Positions 25,416-33,231 of a stretch of DNA of 64,000 bases are shown piece after piece. Below the pieces are notes generated by a model. It was not told the DNA's origin and did no database searches. It saw only the letters and a program-made list of their open reading frames with translations. How positions within the stretch are numbered: the first letter of the stretch is position 1; each line of letters starts with the position of its first letter. Source of the DNA: Geoanaerobacter sp964528055 (lineage in GTDB: Bacteria; Desulfobacterota; Desulfuromonadia; Geobacterales; DSM-12255); the NCBI GenBank assembly GCA_964528055.1, contig CAZGQM010000013.1, positions 29,250 through 93,249 on the forward strand, written 5' to 3'. The translations under genes were made by a program, and so were the position numbers.

Positions 25416-27008
25416 GTGCGTTTCAGTCTCATCACTAAGCTTGCCATAGCTACCAGCCTGGTCCTCCTCACCTGTATGATCACCTTCGCCTATACCAATA
25501 TCCAAACCCTCAAGAAGCTGCTTCAGGAAGAGACTGTGGCGGATGCAGACAAGCTGACCGAGACTATCATCAACACGACCCACTACCAGATGCTTGAGAA
25601 CAATCAGCTTAGGGTCTACCAGATGATTCAGGAGGTTGGTCATCAGACAGGGATCAAACATATACGGATGATCAACAAAAGTGGCCGGATTATCTTTTCC
25701 ACTCAGGAAGACGAAATCGGAAAGATGGTGGACAAGAATGCCGAGGCGTGCAATATGTGCCATTTTGGCGAAACGCCTCAGGTCCACGCCTCCAGCATGA
25801 ACAGAAGCCGGCTCTTCATCGACAAGGACGGCAAGGAGGTTCTGGGTCTTGCAAAGGCCATATACAACCAGGAGAGCTGTTATAACGCATCCTGCCACTT
25901 TCACCCTAAAGAGTTCCGAGTTCTGGGGGTGCTGGACGTTACTGTCTCCTTGGACACAATGCGTGAACTACTTGAATCGTACCGTTACAAACTTGGTGCA
26001 CTGACATTTCTTACCCTTGTTCTTCTCTGGGTCAGCATAACTCTGTTCATGCAGTTCATGATAAACAGACCTCTCAAACACCTTGTTAAACACACCAAGC
26101 AGCTTGCAGAGGGAAAAATGGACATTACCGTGCAATCCTTTTCAAGCTATGAAATGGGGGAATTATCCGACTCCTTCAACAGCATGACCCTCAACCTGAA
26201 GAAGGCTCGTGTTGAGCTGGAAGATTGGGGGCACACCCTGGAACAGAAGGTGGAAGAGCGCACCGACGAACTCCAGCAGATACAGGGACAGCTGATCCGA
26301 TCGGAAAAACTAGCTTCGCTTGGAGAACTTGTCGCTGGAATTGCCCACGAGATAAACAACCCTCTCACCGGCATATTGATGTTCTCATCTATAATGAGCC
26401 ACGACAAAAGGCTTGATCCTATCTTCAAAAATGATGTCGATACAATCGTGCGGGAGACCGAGCGTTGCGCTCGAATCGTGCGGGGGCTGCTGGATTTTTC
26501 CCGCGAAAGGAAACCGCATAAAAAACCCTCGTCAATCAATGCCATCATGGATGCCACGCTCTCCTTGGTGAGTAACCAGTCGAGCTTCCACGATATCGAG
26601 ATCCTCAGGGATTTTTCTCCCGACCTTCCCGACATGCTGGTCGACCCCAACCAGATCGAGCAGGTCTTCGTCAATCTGATACTCAACGCCAGCCACGCCA
26701 TGCCAACGGGTGGAGAGCTTCGCCTTACAACCACCGTCAGCGAAGATGGCAGCATGGTATCCATTCATATCTCTGACACTGGCTGTGGTATACCAGGAGA
26801 GAACATCCAGAAGATATTCGACCCCTTCTTCACCACCAAGGAGAATAAGGGAACCGGACTAGGACTGTCTGTATCGTACGGCATCATAGAGAGTCATGGC
26901 GGGACAATAGAGGTGAAGAGCAAGGTAGGATTCGGGACGACCTTTACCATATACCTGCCGATTGAGCAGGAGATGGGGAGGGAAGAATTCGCGGAAACCT
27001 TGGTTTAG
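25416..27008 (+). CDS. Sensor histidine kinase with periplasmic c-type heme domain
   Basis: 530 residues from a GTG. TM helix about 8-27, a periplasmic domain of about 165 residues, TM helix about 194-216, HAMP to about 265, coiled coil, HisKA with A-H-E-I-N-N-P (His311), and HATPase_c with D-T-G-C-G-I and G-T-G-L-G-L. The periplasmic domain contains C-N-M-C-H (112-116), a canonical c-heme site, and C-Y-N-A-S-C-H (155-161), a CX4CH site of the kind used in cytochromes c3. It is therefore likely a redox or ligand sensor. Convergent with the sigma-54 regulator gene at 27074, the probable partner. Its sensor domain is duplicated in the protein at 32389. Confidence 0.92.
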   Translation: MRFSLITKLAIATSLVLLTCMITFAYTNIQTLKKLLQEETVADADKLTETIINTTHYQMLENNQLRVYQMIQEVGHQTGIKHIRMINKSGRIIFSTQEDEIGKMVDKNAEACNMCHFGETPQVHASSMNRSRLFIDKDGKEVLGLAKAIYNQESCYNASCHFHPKEFRVLGVLDVTVSLDTMRELLESYRYKLGALTFLTLVLLWVSITLFMQFMINRPLKHLVKHTKQLAEGKMDITVQSFSSYEMGELSDSFNSMTLNLKKARVELEDWGHTLEQKVEERTDELQQIQGQLIRSEKLASLGELVAGIAHEINNPLTGILMFSSIMSHDKRLDPIFKNDVDTIVRETERCARIVRGLLDFSRERKPHKKPSSINAIMDATLSLVSNQSSFHDIEILRDFSPDLPDMLVDPNQIEQVFVNLILNASHAMPTGGELRLTTTVSEDGSMVSIHISDTGCGIPGENIQKIFDPFFTTKENKGTGLGLSVSYGIIESHGGTIEVKSKVGFGTTFTIYLPIEQEMGREEFAETLV

Positions 27009-27073
27009 GTCTAGGATCCCGGATGGGCCGAACAAGAGCTGTATCAAAATCCGTTCAAAATCTACAGATTACG

Positions 27074-28489
27074 TTAATTGTTTAGCTGATTTCTGATTGA
27101 GATCCCAAGTTTTTTGAGCAGGGCCTGAAAATTGGGACGTAGCATACCGGTCTCTTCTGCCGCACGCGTAACGTTCCAGTTGTTCCGCTTCAGGGCATTG
27201 AGGACAAAGGCCTTTTCAACCGGCTCTATTGCCCTTTCACGTATCTGACGTTTCGTCTCCTTCAACTCCTCAAGGTTAAGAGGAACATACCCATCACCAT
27301 TTTCTGCACGCTCGGAACGTATAGGGCCCATCTCCAGATCTTCCCTCTGAATCAACTCACCTTCTGCAAGGACAACGGCACGCTCGATAACGTTTTCCAG
27401 TTCACGCACATTTCCTGGGAAATGGTGTTCCTCAAGCATTGAGCGAGCGTCAGGGGCGAGTCCTCGAATCTCTTTCCCCATCTTGTCAGAAAATTTTTTC
27501 AGAAAATGGCTAATAAGTAGCGGGAGGTCCCCTTTCCGTTCCTTTAAAGGAGGGAGATCCACAGGAATGATGTTCAGTCGGAAGAAGAGGTCCTCACGGA
27601 AGCTCCCTTCGGCAACAAGTGCCCGAAGGTTTTTGTTCGTTGCGGCAACAAGGCGTATGTCTATGGGGACCGGCTGAGTACCGCCGATCGGCGTAACCAC
27701 TCGCTCCTGCAGAACTCGCAACAGCTTGGCCTGTGTGGTAAGGCTGATATTTGAGACCTCGTCGAGAAACAGGGTACCGCCATCAGCTACCTTGAAAAGT
27801 CCGGTCTTAGTCTGAATAGCTCCGGTAAAAGAACCTTTTACATGACCAAACAGCTCACTTTCCAGCAGGTTTTCCGCAAGGGAGGTGCAGTCAACAGCAA
27901 CGAACGCCTGGGTGCGTCGCTTGCTGTTGTTGTGGATTGCTCGCGCCACCAGTTCCTTGCCGGTGCCGCTCTCTCCTGTTATCAAAACAGTGCTGTCAGT
28001 AGGAGAAACCTGTATTATCCTTCTGTAGACCTTCTGCATCTCACGGCTCTCGCCGAGGAAATTGTCGAATCCCTGATGAGTCTGCAACTCCATCTTAAGG
28101 CAGATATTTTCCAGGAGCAGCGTCCTCTGCTCCAGTGCCTTCCGGACCTTCTCGTTTATCTGGTCGGGGGTGAACGGTTTGGCTATGTAGTCGAATGCTC
28201 CGTTTCTCATCGCCTCAACAGCGGTATCCACAGTGGAGTAGCCGGTAATGATTATGACCGGAACCTCGGGCTGAAGGACCTTGATCGCCTTGAGCACATC
28301 CATGCCGTTCATCCCCGGCATTTTCAGGTCGCTTATAACAAGATCGAAATCCTTATCCTGAAGACGTTCGAGCCCCAGATTGCCACTGGCAGAGGTCTCA
28401 ACAGAAAACCCCTCAATCTCAAGGATTCTCCTTAGTCCCTCTCTGATCACCGCCTCATCGTCGATCACCAGTACATTCGTTTTTTCCAT
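27074..28489 (-). CDS. bccR: Sigma-54-dependent response regulator (BccR-like)
   Basis: 471 residues: receiver (I-D-D-E, phospho-Asp in V-I-S-D-L-K-M-P), AAA+ sigma-54 activator (Walker A G-E-S-G-T-G-K-E, sigma-54 contact loop G-S-F-T-G-A, a known variant of GAFTGA, and F-R-E-D-L-F-F-R-L-N), and a Fis-type HTH at the end (W-N-V-T-R-A-A-E-E-T-G). In Geobacter sulfurreducens the sigma-54 regulator BccR is required for cbcBA expression; position next to cbcAB-like genes here supports the same role. The symbol is assigned from family and context, not from alignment. Confidence 0.85.
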   Translation of the reverse strand: MEKTNVLVIDDEAVIREGLRRILEIEGFSVETSASGNLGLERLQDKDFDLVISDLKMPGMNGMDVLKAIKVLQPEVPVIIITGYSTVDTAVEAMRNGAFDYIAKPFTPDQINEKVRKALEQRTLLLENICLKMELQTHQGFDNFLGESREMQKVYRRIIQVSPTDSTVLITGESGTGKELVARAIHNNSKRRTQAFVAVDCTSLAENLLESELFGHVKGSFTGAIQTKTGLFKVADGGTLFLDEVSNISLTTQAKLLRVLQERVVTPIGGTQPVPIDIRLVAATNKNLRALVAEGSFREDLFFRLNIIPVDLPPLKERKGDLPLLISHFLKKFSDKMGKEIRGLAPDARSMLEEHHFPGNVRELENVIERAVVLAEGELIQREDLEMGPIRSERAENGDGYVPLNLEELKETKRQIRERAIEPVEKAFVLNALKRNNWNVTRAAEETGMLRPNFQALLKKLGISIRNQLNN

Positions 28490-28825
28490 TATTTACCTCA
28501 ATGCCCTGTCTATGTTGCGCTTCTCTGCACGGCAGGTCATGTATAATACTTTTTGTATGCATACCCGAATTACAACATTAAGTCAAACCAATAGTGCCCC
28601 GTAAATTCCAAATCACAACTAATTACGCATTTAACTTACTTATTTTATTTACTTTTACCACTTCAAGTCAATTCACTAACAGGTGCATTATTTTTTATAC
28701 ATAGCCAGATTATAATTAAAAACTCTGTTCAAAAACAGTGGGTTGACATGCTGAATAAAATAATTAATTCATGTTATTCATCCAATTAACTGTATATCAT
28801 TTTTATACACACAGCCAGAGGAAAA

Positions 28826-28844
28826 TGTGCAATATTGTTGCACA
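28826..28844. promoter_or_regulatory. Candidate enhancer (UAS) for the sigma-54 activator
   Basis: Perfect inverted repeat TGTGCAA-TATTG-TTGCACA, 19 bases, centred about 85-95 bases upstream of the -24/-12 promoter. Both dyad symmetry and distance are typical for Fis-type HTH activator sites. Binding by the adjacent BccR-like protein is inferred. Confidence 0.65.
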
Positions 28845-28917
28845 CCATCAAAATATCCGCTTGTAATTTAGCATTCCGCACCTTATATTAAGCCAATTTT
28901 AATTTGTCAATTTTATA

Positions 28918-28933
28918 TGGCACAGCAACTGCA
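28918..28933 (+). promoter_or_regulatory. Sigma-54 (-24/-12) promoter of the cbc operon
   Basis: TGGCACAGCAACTGCA matches the -24/-12 consensus TGGCACG-N4-TTGCW at all but two positions, with the invariant GG (28919-28920) and GC (28931-28932) exactly 10 bases apart. Predicted transcription start is about 50 bases before the ATG at 28996. Confidence 0.85.
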
Positions 28934-28995
28934 ACATTAAAATATTGATTAATTAATTTGATATATATCTGCCCAAGTATTGGAAAGGACCGGTC

Positions 28996-29394
28996 ATGGA
29001 AGGGCTGCTTATTGCCGACAGAAACCTTGAATCCCGCCGACAGATGGCTGACCTCTTCATAGAGGCAGGATACAATGTAATGGTGACGAATTCGGCAGCA
29101 ACGGCACTTCACGGGATCTTAAAGAAAAACGCGCAGGTGGTGCTGCTCGGCGACCACCTCGAAGACCTGACCGCAGGTGAATTGGTACCACTTCTCAAGG
29201 AGTGTAACCCAAACCTGACCATCATCCTAGTCGGGGATGACATTCCATTGCCTCTGATAAGGAAACTCCGGGAAGAAGGGATATTTTATCATGCCTTCAG
29301 GCCTGAAGGTATTGACAGCTGTGATGAAATCCGTCAGGTCGTAGAATGTGCCTTCAGCAATCTGGCTAAGGCAGAACGAAACCCCGCTACCTAA
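28996..29394 (+). CDS. Receiver-like (CheY-fold) protein
   Basis: 132 residues, the size of a stand-alone receiver domain. A-D-R-N near residue 8 and V-V-L-L-G-D-H-L-E-D with Asp53 fit the acidic pocket and phospho-acceptor. The later signature positions are off: L-V-G-D-D where Thr/Ser is expected, and F-R-P-E where K-P is usual. It may be a weakly phosphorylated or unphosphorylated pseudo-receiver. First gene downstream of the sigma-54 promoter and so probably part of the cbcAB operon. Confidence 0.75.
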   Translation: MEGLLIADRNLESRRQMADLFIEAGYNVMVTNSAATALHGILKKNAQVVLLGDHLEDLTAGELVPLLKECNPNLTIILVGDDIPLPLIRKLREEGIFYHAFRPEGIDSCDEIRQVVECAFSNLAKAERNPAT

Positions 29395-29428
29395 AGTGAT
29401 CACATACCATCGAACAGGGAGGAACGTA

Positions 29429-29656
29429 ATGAAATCAACGATTTTTGCAACTATTGCATCATTTTTTACCGGTGTTGCACCGGCTTTTGCTGCATCCGGG
29501 GCACGGGATGACAACAGCGGTTTCTTTGTCTGGGCCTTTCTTGCCGTCTGTGCCCTTATAATTGTTGCCCAGGTGCTGCCTGCAGCAATGACACTCCTGG
29601 GATTTGCCCGAGGTGTCAAGAAAGATAGGGTCGCAAAGGAAAACGCGACACATTGA
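29429..29656 (+). CDS. Small membrane protein of the cbc operon
   Basis: 75 residues from the ATG at 29429, with GGGAGGAACGTA upstream. A signal-like N-terminus (M-K-S-T-I-F-A-T-I-A ... A-F-A-A-S) is followed by one strong TM helix (F-F-V-W-A-F-L-A-V-C-A-L-I-I-V-A) and a basic cytoplasmic tail. No known domain. Its place directly before cbcA suggests a small subunit or assembly factor for the bc-type quinol oxidoreductase. Confidence 0.75.
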   Translation: MKSTIFATIASFFTGVAPAFAASGARDDNSGFFVWAFLAVCALIIVAQVLPAAMTLLGFARGVKKDRVAKENATH

Positions 29657-29716
29657 AACCGTGGACTTTTCGGGCCGCAGCCCGCATTCAACTATCACTC
29701 GAGGGGGAGCACGATT

Positions 29717-30763
29717 ATGTTCATACGTAGAATCCTGACAGGCGCTCTGCTGGCGTTGTCGCTGATCTGGAGCACAAATGTCCAGGCAAATCCGAATGAA
29801 GCGTGCATGAAGTGTCACGGTGACAAGGCGATCCAATCAAAGGGGGGTGGACACCTCTTCATCGACCCGGTAAAATTTGCCGGGACCGCTCATGAAACGA
29901 TAGGTTGCCCTTCATGCCACGACAAAATCTCGTCCCAGCATCCGAATGACGGTATTAGGCCGCCAAGAGCACAATGCAAGGAATGCCACGCAGATGTCCA
30001 GAAGGAGTACAGCCAGAGCCTGCACGGCGGTAAGGCTGGATGCGCAGACTGTCACAATCCTCACATGGCACGCAGGCAGTCTGCCGTATCCGGCGATTTC
30101 ATCAATGCACAGTGCAACAGATGCCACGACAAGGCCAAGACCGTTATCAGCCACAACAAGTGGCTGCCGCAATCGGCGCTCCATGTTGATGCAATGCCTT
30201 GCATAACATGCCACACTGGTTCTAAGAACTACGTCATTATCATGTACATTGAAAAACGACAACCCGGCAAACCTCGAAGCGACTTCAGGGAAGCTACCTT
30301 TGCCGAACTAACTGAGCTCTCCGGAGGAAAGGAGATAAAAGGCCTCATCGACCTGAACAACGATGGACAGATATCCCTGCAGGAGTTGCGCCGGTTCAAC
30401 ACAAACGGTAAGTACAATGGAATGAGGCTTTGGGGGATGATGATGCCCGAGCAAAACACTCATTCCTACCAGATACTGGACAATCGATGGGACTGCACGT
30501 TCTGCCACTCCACCGGCCCCAAGGCAATGCAGACTAGCTACGTCGCCTTCCCGGACAAAAGTGGCCGCTACAGCCGCGTACCGGTAGAGAAGGGGGCTGT
30601 CCTTGACCTTCTCTACGGAACCCCAGATTTTTACATGATGGGAACCACACGAAGCACCGCACTCAACATCATAGGCGCCCTGATCCTGGTCGGCGGCATG
30701 ATGTTCCCTATTTGCCACGGAAGTATCCGTTTCCTGACCAGAAATAACAGAAAGGAGCACTGA
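29717..30763 (+). CDS. cbcA: Seven-heme c-type cytochrome with EF-hand, CbcA-like
   Basis: 348 residues. Signal peptide (L-L-A-L-S-L-I-W-S-T-N-V-Q-A), seven CXXCH heme sites at about residues 30, 64, 87, 109, 133, 162 and 260, and a C-terminal TM anchor (about 311-330). Between hemes six and seven lies a canonical EF-hand loop D-L-N-N-D-G-Q-I-S-L-Q-E (212-223). Followed after one base by the cytochrome b gene. In G. sulfurreducens CbcBA is an inner-membrane menaquinol oxidase used near the energetic limit of Fe(III) and electrode respiration. The assignment rests on heme number, neighbours and the sigma-54 regulator. Confidence 0.85.
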   Translation: MFIRRILTGALLALSLIWSTNVQANPNEACMKCHGDKAIQSKGGGHLFIDPVKFAGTAHETIGCPSCHDKISSQHPNDGIRPPRAQCKECHADVQKEYSQSLHGGKAGCADCHNPHMARRQSAVSGDFINAQCNRCHDKAKTVISHNKWLPQSALHVDAMPCITCHTGSKNYVIIMYIEKRQPGKPRSDFREATFAELTELSGGKEIKGLIDLNNDGQISLQELRRFNTNGKYNGMRLWGMMMPEQNTHSYQILDNRWDCTFCHSTGPKAMQTSYVAFPDKSGRYSRVPVEKGAVLDLLYGTPDFYMMGTTRSTALNIIGALILVGGMMFPICHGSIRFLTRNNRKEH

Positions 30764-30764
30764 G

Positions 30765-31454
30765 ATGAGCGCATCCGTCGCCACGAACAACGAACAGATG
30801 ATTTACCTGACGCCCACTCCGGTCAGAATTTGGCACTGGCTGAACGCCCTGGGTATTGTCACCCTTAGCATTACCGGAATTCAGATACGTTTCCCCGAAT
30901 TCGTCAATATTTTCGGTACCTACAAATCAGCCATCAGCCTCCACAACACTGCAGGCATAGTGGTATCCATTTCCTACATCCTCTGGCTCTTCTACTACCT
31001 CTTTATAGCCGGAACCCTTGTTAAGCTGTACGTCCCGACACTGGACGATATCAAGCGAGGGATGATCCGTCAGGCGCTCTTCTACTTTTTCCACTTCTTC
31101 CGCGGAGGGCCGAACCCCCATCACAGCATGCCAGACGACAAGTTCAATCCCATGCAGAAGTTCGCCTACCTGATGATTATGCTGATCCTGCTCCCTCTGG
31201 TCATCGTGTCGGGCATCCTGATAATGAATGTAGCACCGCTTAGAGAACTGATAATTCTTGTCGGTGGCATAAAGATCCTGGTTTCTGCCCACTACCTGAT
31301 AGCATGCTGTTTCACCGCCTTCCTCTTTGTCCATATCTACCTGGCAACCATGGGACACACCCCATTTGCACACTTCGTCCCGATGTGGACAGGATGGGAA
31401 AAGATCGAGGGACACGGGGAAGGAGACGGACATGCACACGAGCATAGCCACTGA
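30765..31454 (+). CDS. cbcB: Diheme cytochrome b (CbcB-like)
   Basis: 229 residues, four to five TM helices, N-terminal T-P-V-R-I-W-H-W-L-N-A motif shared with thiosulfate-reductase and formate-dehydrogenase cytochrome b subunits. Histidines for two hemes b are available in helices 1, 2 and 4-5 (I-W-H-W, S-L-H-N-T, S-A-H-Y, F-V-H-I-Y). The His-rich C-terminus ends H-A-H-E-H-S-H. Likely oxidises menaquinol and hands electrons to the seven-heme CbcA encoded upstream. Confidence 0.87.
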   Translation: MSASVATNNEQMIYLTPTPVRIWHWLNALGIVTLSITGIQIRFPEFVNIFGTYKSAISLHNTAGIVVSISYILWLFYYLFIAGTLVKLYVPTLDDIKRGMIRQALFYFFHFFRGGPNPHHSMPDDKFNPMQKFAYLMIMLILLPLVIVSGILIMNVAPLRELIILVGGIKILVSAHYLIACCFTAFLFVHIYLATMGHTPFAHFVPMWTGWEKIEGHGEGDGHAHEHSH

Positions 31455-31462
31455 ATCGTGAC

Positions 31463-31514
31463 CTGACAGAGAAAAGGCGGGGCGGCAGATGCCGCCCCGC
31501 CTTTTCTCTGTCAG
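31463..31514. terminator. Long perfect-stem terminator after cbcB
   Basis: A 24-bp perfect inverted repeat (CTGACAGAGAAAAGGCGGGGCGGC and its complement, listed here as 31463-31486 and 31491-31514) with loop AGAT. The GC-rich core is flanked by A-tracts/T-tracts, so it can terminate on either strand. It separates the sigma-54 cbc operon from the next cytochrome gene, which has its own promoter. Confidence 0.85.
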
Positions 31515-31536
31515 ACCTCAGTGCCAGCATTTGACA

Positions 31537-31565
31537 TTGACTATCATTAATCATTCCCATATAAT
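31537..31565 (+). promoter_or_regulatory. Strong sigma-70 promoter before the nine-heme cytochrome
   Basis: TTGACT (31537-31542), 17-base spacer, TATAAT (31560-31565). This is the best housekeeping promoter match in the window, 57 bases before the ATG at 31623. Confidence 0.8.
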
Positions 31566-31622
31566 CCGCACGGTTGTTTATTCCGTACGCCTTTAATCAA
31601 TCTCATGCTGAGGAGGATATCC

Positions 31623-32381
31623 ATGCAGTACAGATCTTTTTTTGCCTGTCTGGTAGCACTGTTAGTGGGAGTAAGCGCCCATGCCGTCACCATCAAACCC
31701 GTAACGTACAACACGACAAACGCAGGCAAAGTGGTGTTTGACCACAATTTCCACATCAAGCAGGCCGGCATCAACAACAATTGCAAGGCCTGCCACGATG
31801 CTATCTTCAATATGAAGAAAAAAACCCGCTACTCCATGGCAGACATGGAACAGGGGAAGTCCTGCGGTGCCTGCCACGGTAAGAACGCATTCAGCATCAA
31901 GGATTGTGCCCGTTGCCACACCGTTAAGGACATAACATTCAAGGTCAAAGAAACCGGTTCCCTCGCCTTCAGTCATACAAAGCATGTTGCCAAGTACCCA
32001 TGCGGCTCCTGCCATCCCGGACTCTACGCAGCCAGCAGCAATAATAAACGGGTGACAATGACCGAAATGGAAAAAGGTAAGTCTTGCGGAGCCTGCCACA
32101 ACGGTAAAATTGCGTTCCCGCTGGCCAGTTGCGGCAAGTGCCACCCGACTAAAGACGTGACCTACAAGGTCAAGGATGCAGGCAAGGTGAAATTCAGCCA
32201 CAAGATCCATATAGAGGCCTACAAGTGCAGCGATTGTCACACCAAGGTGTTTGGCTATGGCAAGTCCAAGAAGGCATTCAGCATGGAACAGATGGAAAAG
32301 GGTAAATCATGCGGCGCCTGCCACAATGGAAAGGACGCATTTACCGTAAAGGGAAGCTGCGCAGCCTGCCACAAAATGTGA
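31623..32381 (+). CDS. Periplasmic nine-heme c-type cytochrome
   Basis: 252 residues from the ATG at 31623, six bases after AGGAGG; an earlier in-frame ATG at 31605 has no ribosome site. Signal peptide (F-F-A-C-L-V-A-L-L-V-G-V-S-A-H-A). The mature protein is three repeats of about 75 residues, each with three CXXCH sites and the marker G-K-S-C-G-A-C-H, nine hemes in all. Each repeat resembles a cytochrome c7-type triheme module. In position it matches the cytochrome next to cbcBA in G. sulfurreducens (omcQ), but I cannot confirm orthology. Probably relays electrons from CbcBA across the periplasm. Confidence 0.9.
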   Translation: MQYRSFFACLVALLVGVSAHAVTIKPVTYNTTNAGKVVFDHNFHIKQAGINNNCKACHDAIFNMKKKTRYSMADMEQGKSCGACHGKNAFSIKDCARCHTVKDITFKVKETGSLAFSHTKHVAKYPCGSCHPGLYAASSNNKRVTMTEMEKGKSCGACHNGKIAFPLASCGKCHPTKDVTYKVKDAGKVKFSHKIHIEAYKCSDCHTKVFGYGKSKKAFSMEQMEKGKSCGACHNGKDAFTVKGSCAACHKM

Positions 32382-32388
32382 GAAAATA

Positions 32389-33231
32389 ATGTTCAAGACC
32401 CTGACCGCACGTGCCATAGTGCCGGTAGCAATAGCCGTTACCGGATTTGTAGTGATTTGCTGCATACTTCTCTATTCGGTTATGAAAGCAGACCTTATTG
32501 CCGATGCAGTAACCTATGCCACCGGCCTTGCAGACACAGTGGTCAAATCGACCCGTTATGCCATGCTCAAGGGTGACCGTGAGACACTGAGCAACATCAT
32601 AGACAACGTTGGAGAGCAGAAACGGCTTGAACATATCAGAATCTTCAACAAGAAGGGACTGATCATGTTCTCCGGGACTAATGGCGAAAAAGGGAGATTC
32701 GTAGACAAGAAAACTGCAGGCTGTGTTGAGTGCCACGACGGACCAACTCCCAAAGAGACACTGGCAGCAATGCAGAAGGCCAGACGCTTTGTTGACGAGC
32801 GTGGAGTCGAGGTCCTTGGAATCACTGCCCCATTATACAACGAACCTGAATGCTACACAGCCCCATGTCATATCCACCCGGCAGGCCAAAAGGTTCTCGG
32901 GACTCTCGACATAGGACTGTCGGTTTCAGGGCTTCTGAAAAACCTGGAGGTAATGCGGGAACGAATGGCGGTCTTCAGCCTGCTCGTGCTCCTGCTCACC
33001 GTTGGAGGGGTAGCGGCACTGCTCTGGAGGAATGTCTTCCTCCCCATGAGGTTACTGGCAGAGTATACTGAACTGGCCGTTAAAGGACAGACACCTGCTG
33101 AAATACCGGAATGCGGCCCAGAGCTTTCCGGCCTGGCCAGCAACATCCGAACCATAGCCCAAAGGGCTCAACAAGGGAGTGGAGTTACAACACCCCAGAC
33201 ACATGAGGAACAGACCTCCCGCCCACACTGA
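32389..33231 (+). CDS. Membrane heme-sensor protein without output domain
   Basis: 280 residues: TM helix (about 10-32), periplasmic domain, TM helix (about 193-213) and a short HAMP-like tail, then the protein ends with no kinase, MCP or cyclase domain. C-V-E-C-H sits at 112-116 and C-Y-T-A-P-C-H at 155-161, exactly the residue numbers of the two heme motifs in the kinase at 25416. The flanking wording also agrees (H-I-R, V-D-K, E-V-L-G, V-L-G-x-L-D). It is thus a paralogue of that sensor domain, possibly a signalling partner or a decoy. Starts 7 bases after the cytochrome stop. Confidence 0.82.
   Translation: MFKTLTARAIVPVAIAVTGFVVICCILLYSVMKADLIADAVTYATGLADTVVKSTRYAMLKGDRETLSNIIDNVGEQKRLEHIRIFNKKGLIMFSGTNGEKGRFVDKKTAGCVECHDGPTPKETLAAMQKARRFVDERGVEVLGITAPLYNEPECYTAPCHIHPAGQKVLGTLDIGLSVSGLLKNLEVMRERMAVFSLLVLLLTVGGVAALLWRNVFLPMRLLAEYTELAVKGQTPAEIPECGPELSGLASNIRTIAQRAQQGSGVTTPQTHEEQTSRPH

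Larger units (their letters stand above)
28490..28995. other. 506-bp AT-rich control region between bccR and the cbc operon
   Basis: No gene is visible. The region is much richer in A and T than its surroundings. It contains a 10-bp palindrome GTATGCATAC (about 28554-28563) near the bccR promoter side. Two copies of a TTTTTATACA..AGCCAGA motif lie near 28691 and 28799. A TGAATAA/TTATTCA inverted repeat is at 28752-28780. The UAS-like palindrome and sigma-54 promoter are listed separately. It looks like a large divergent regulatory region. Confidence 0.7.
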
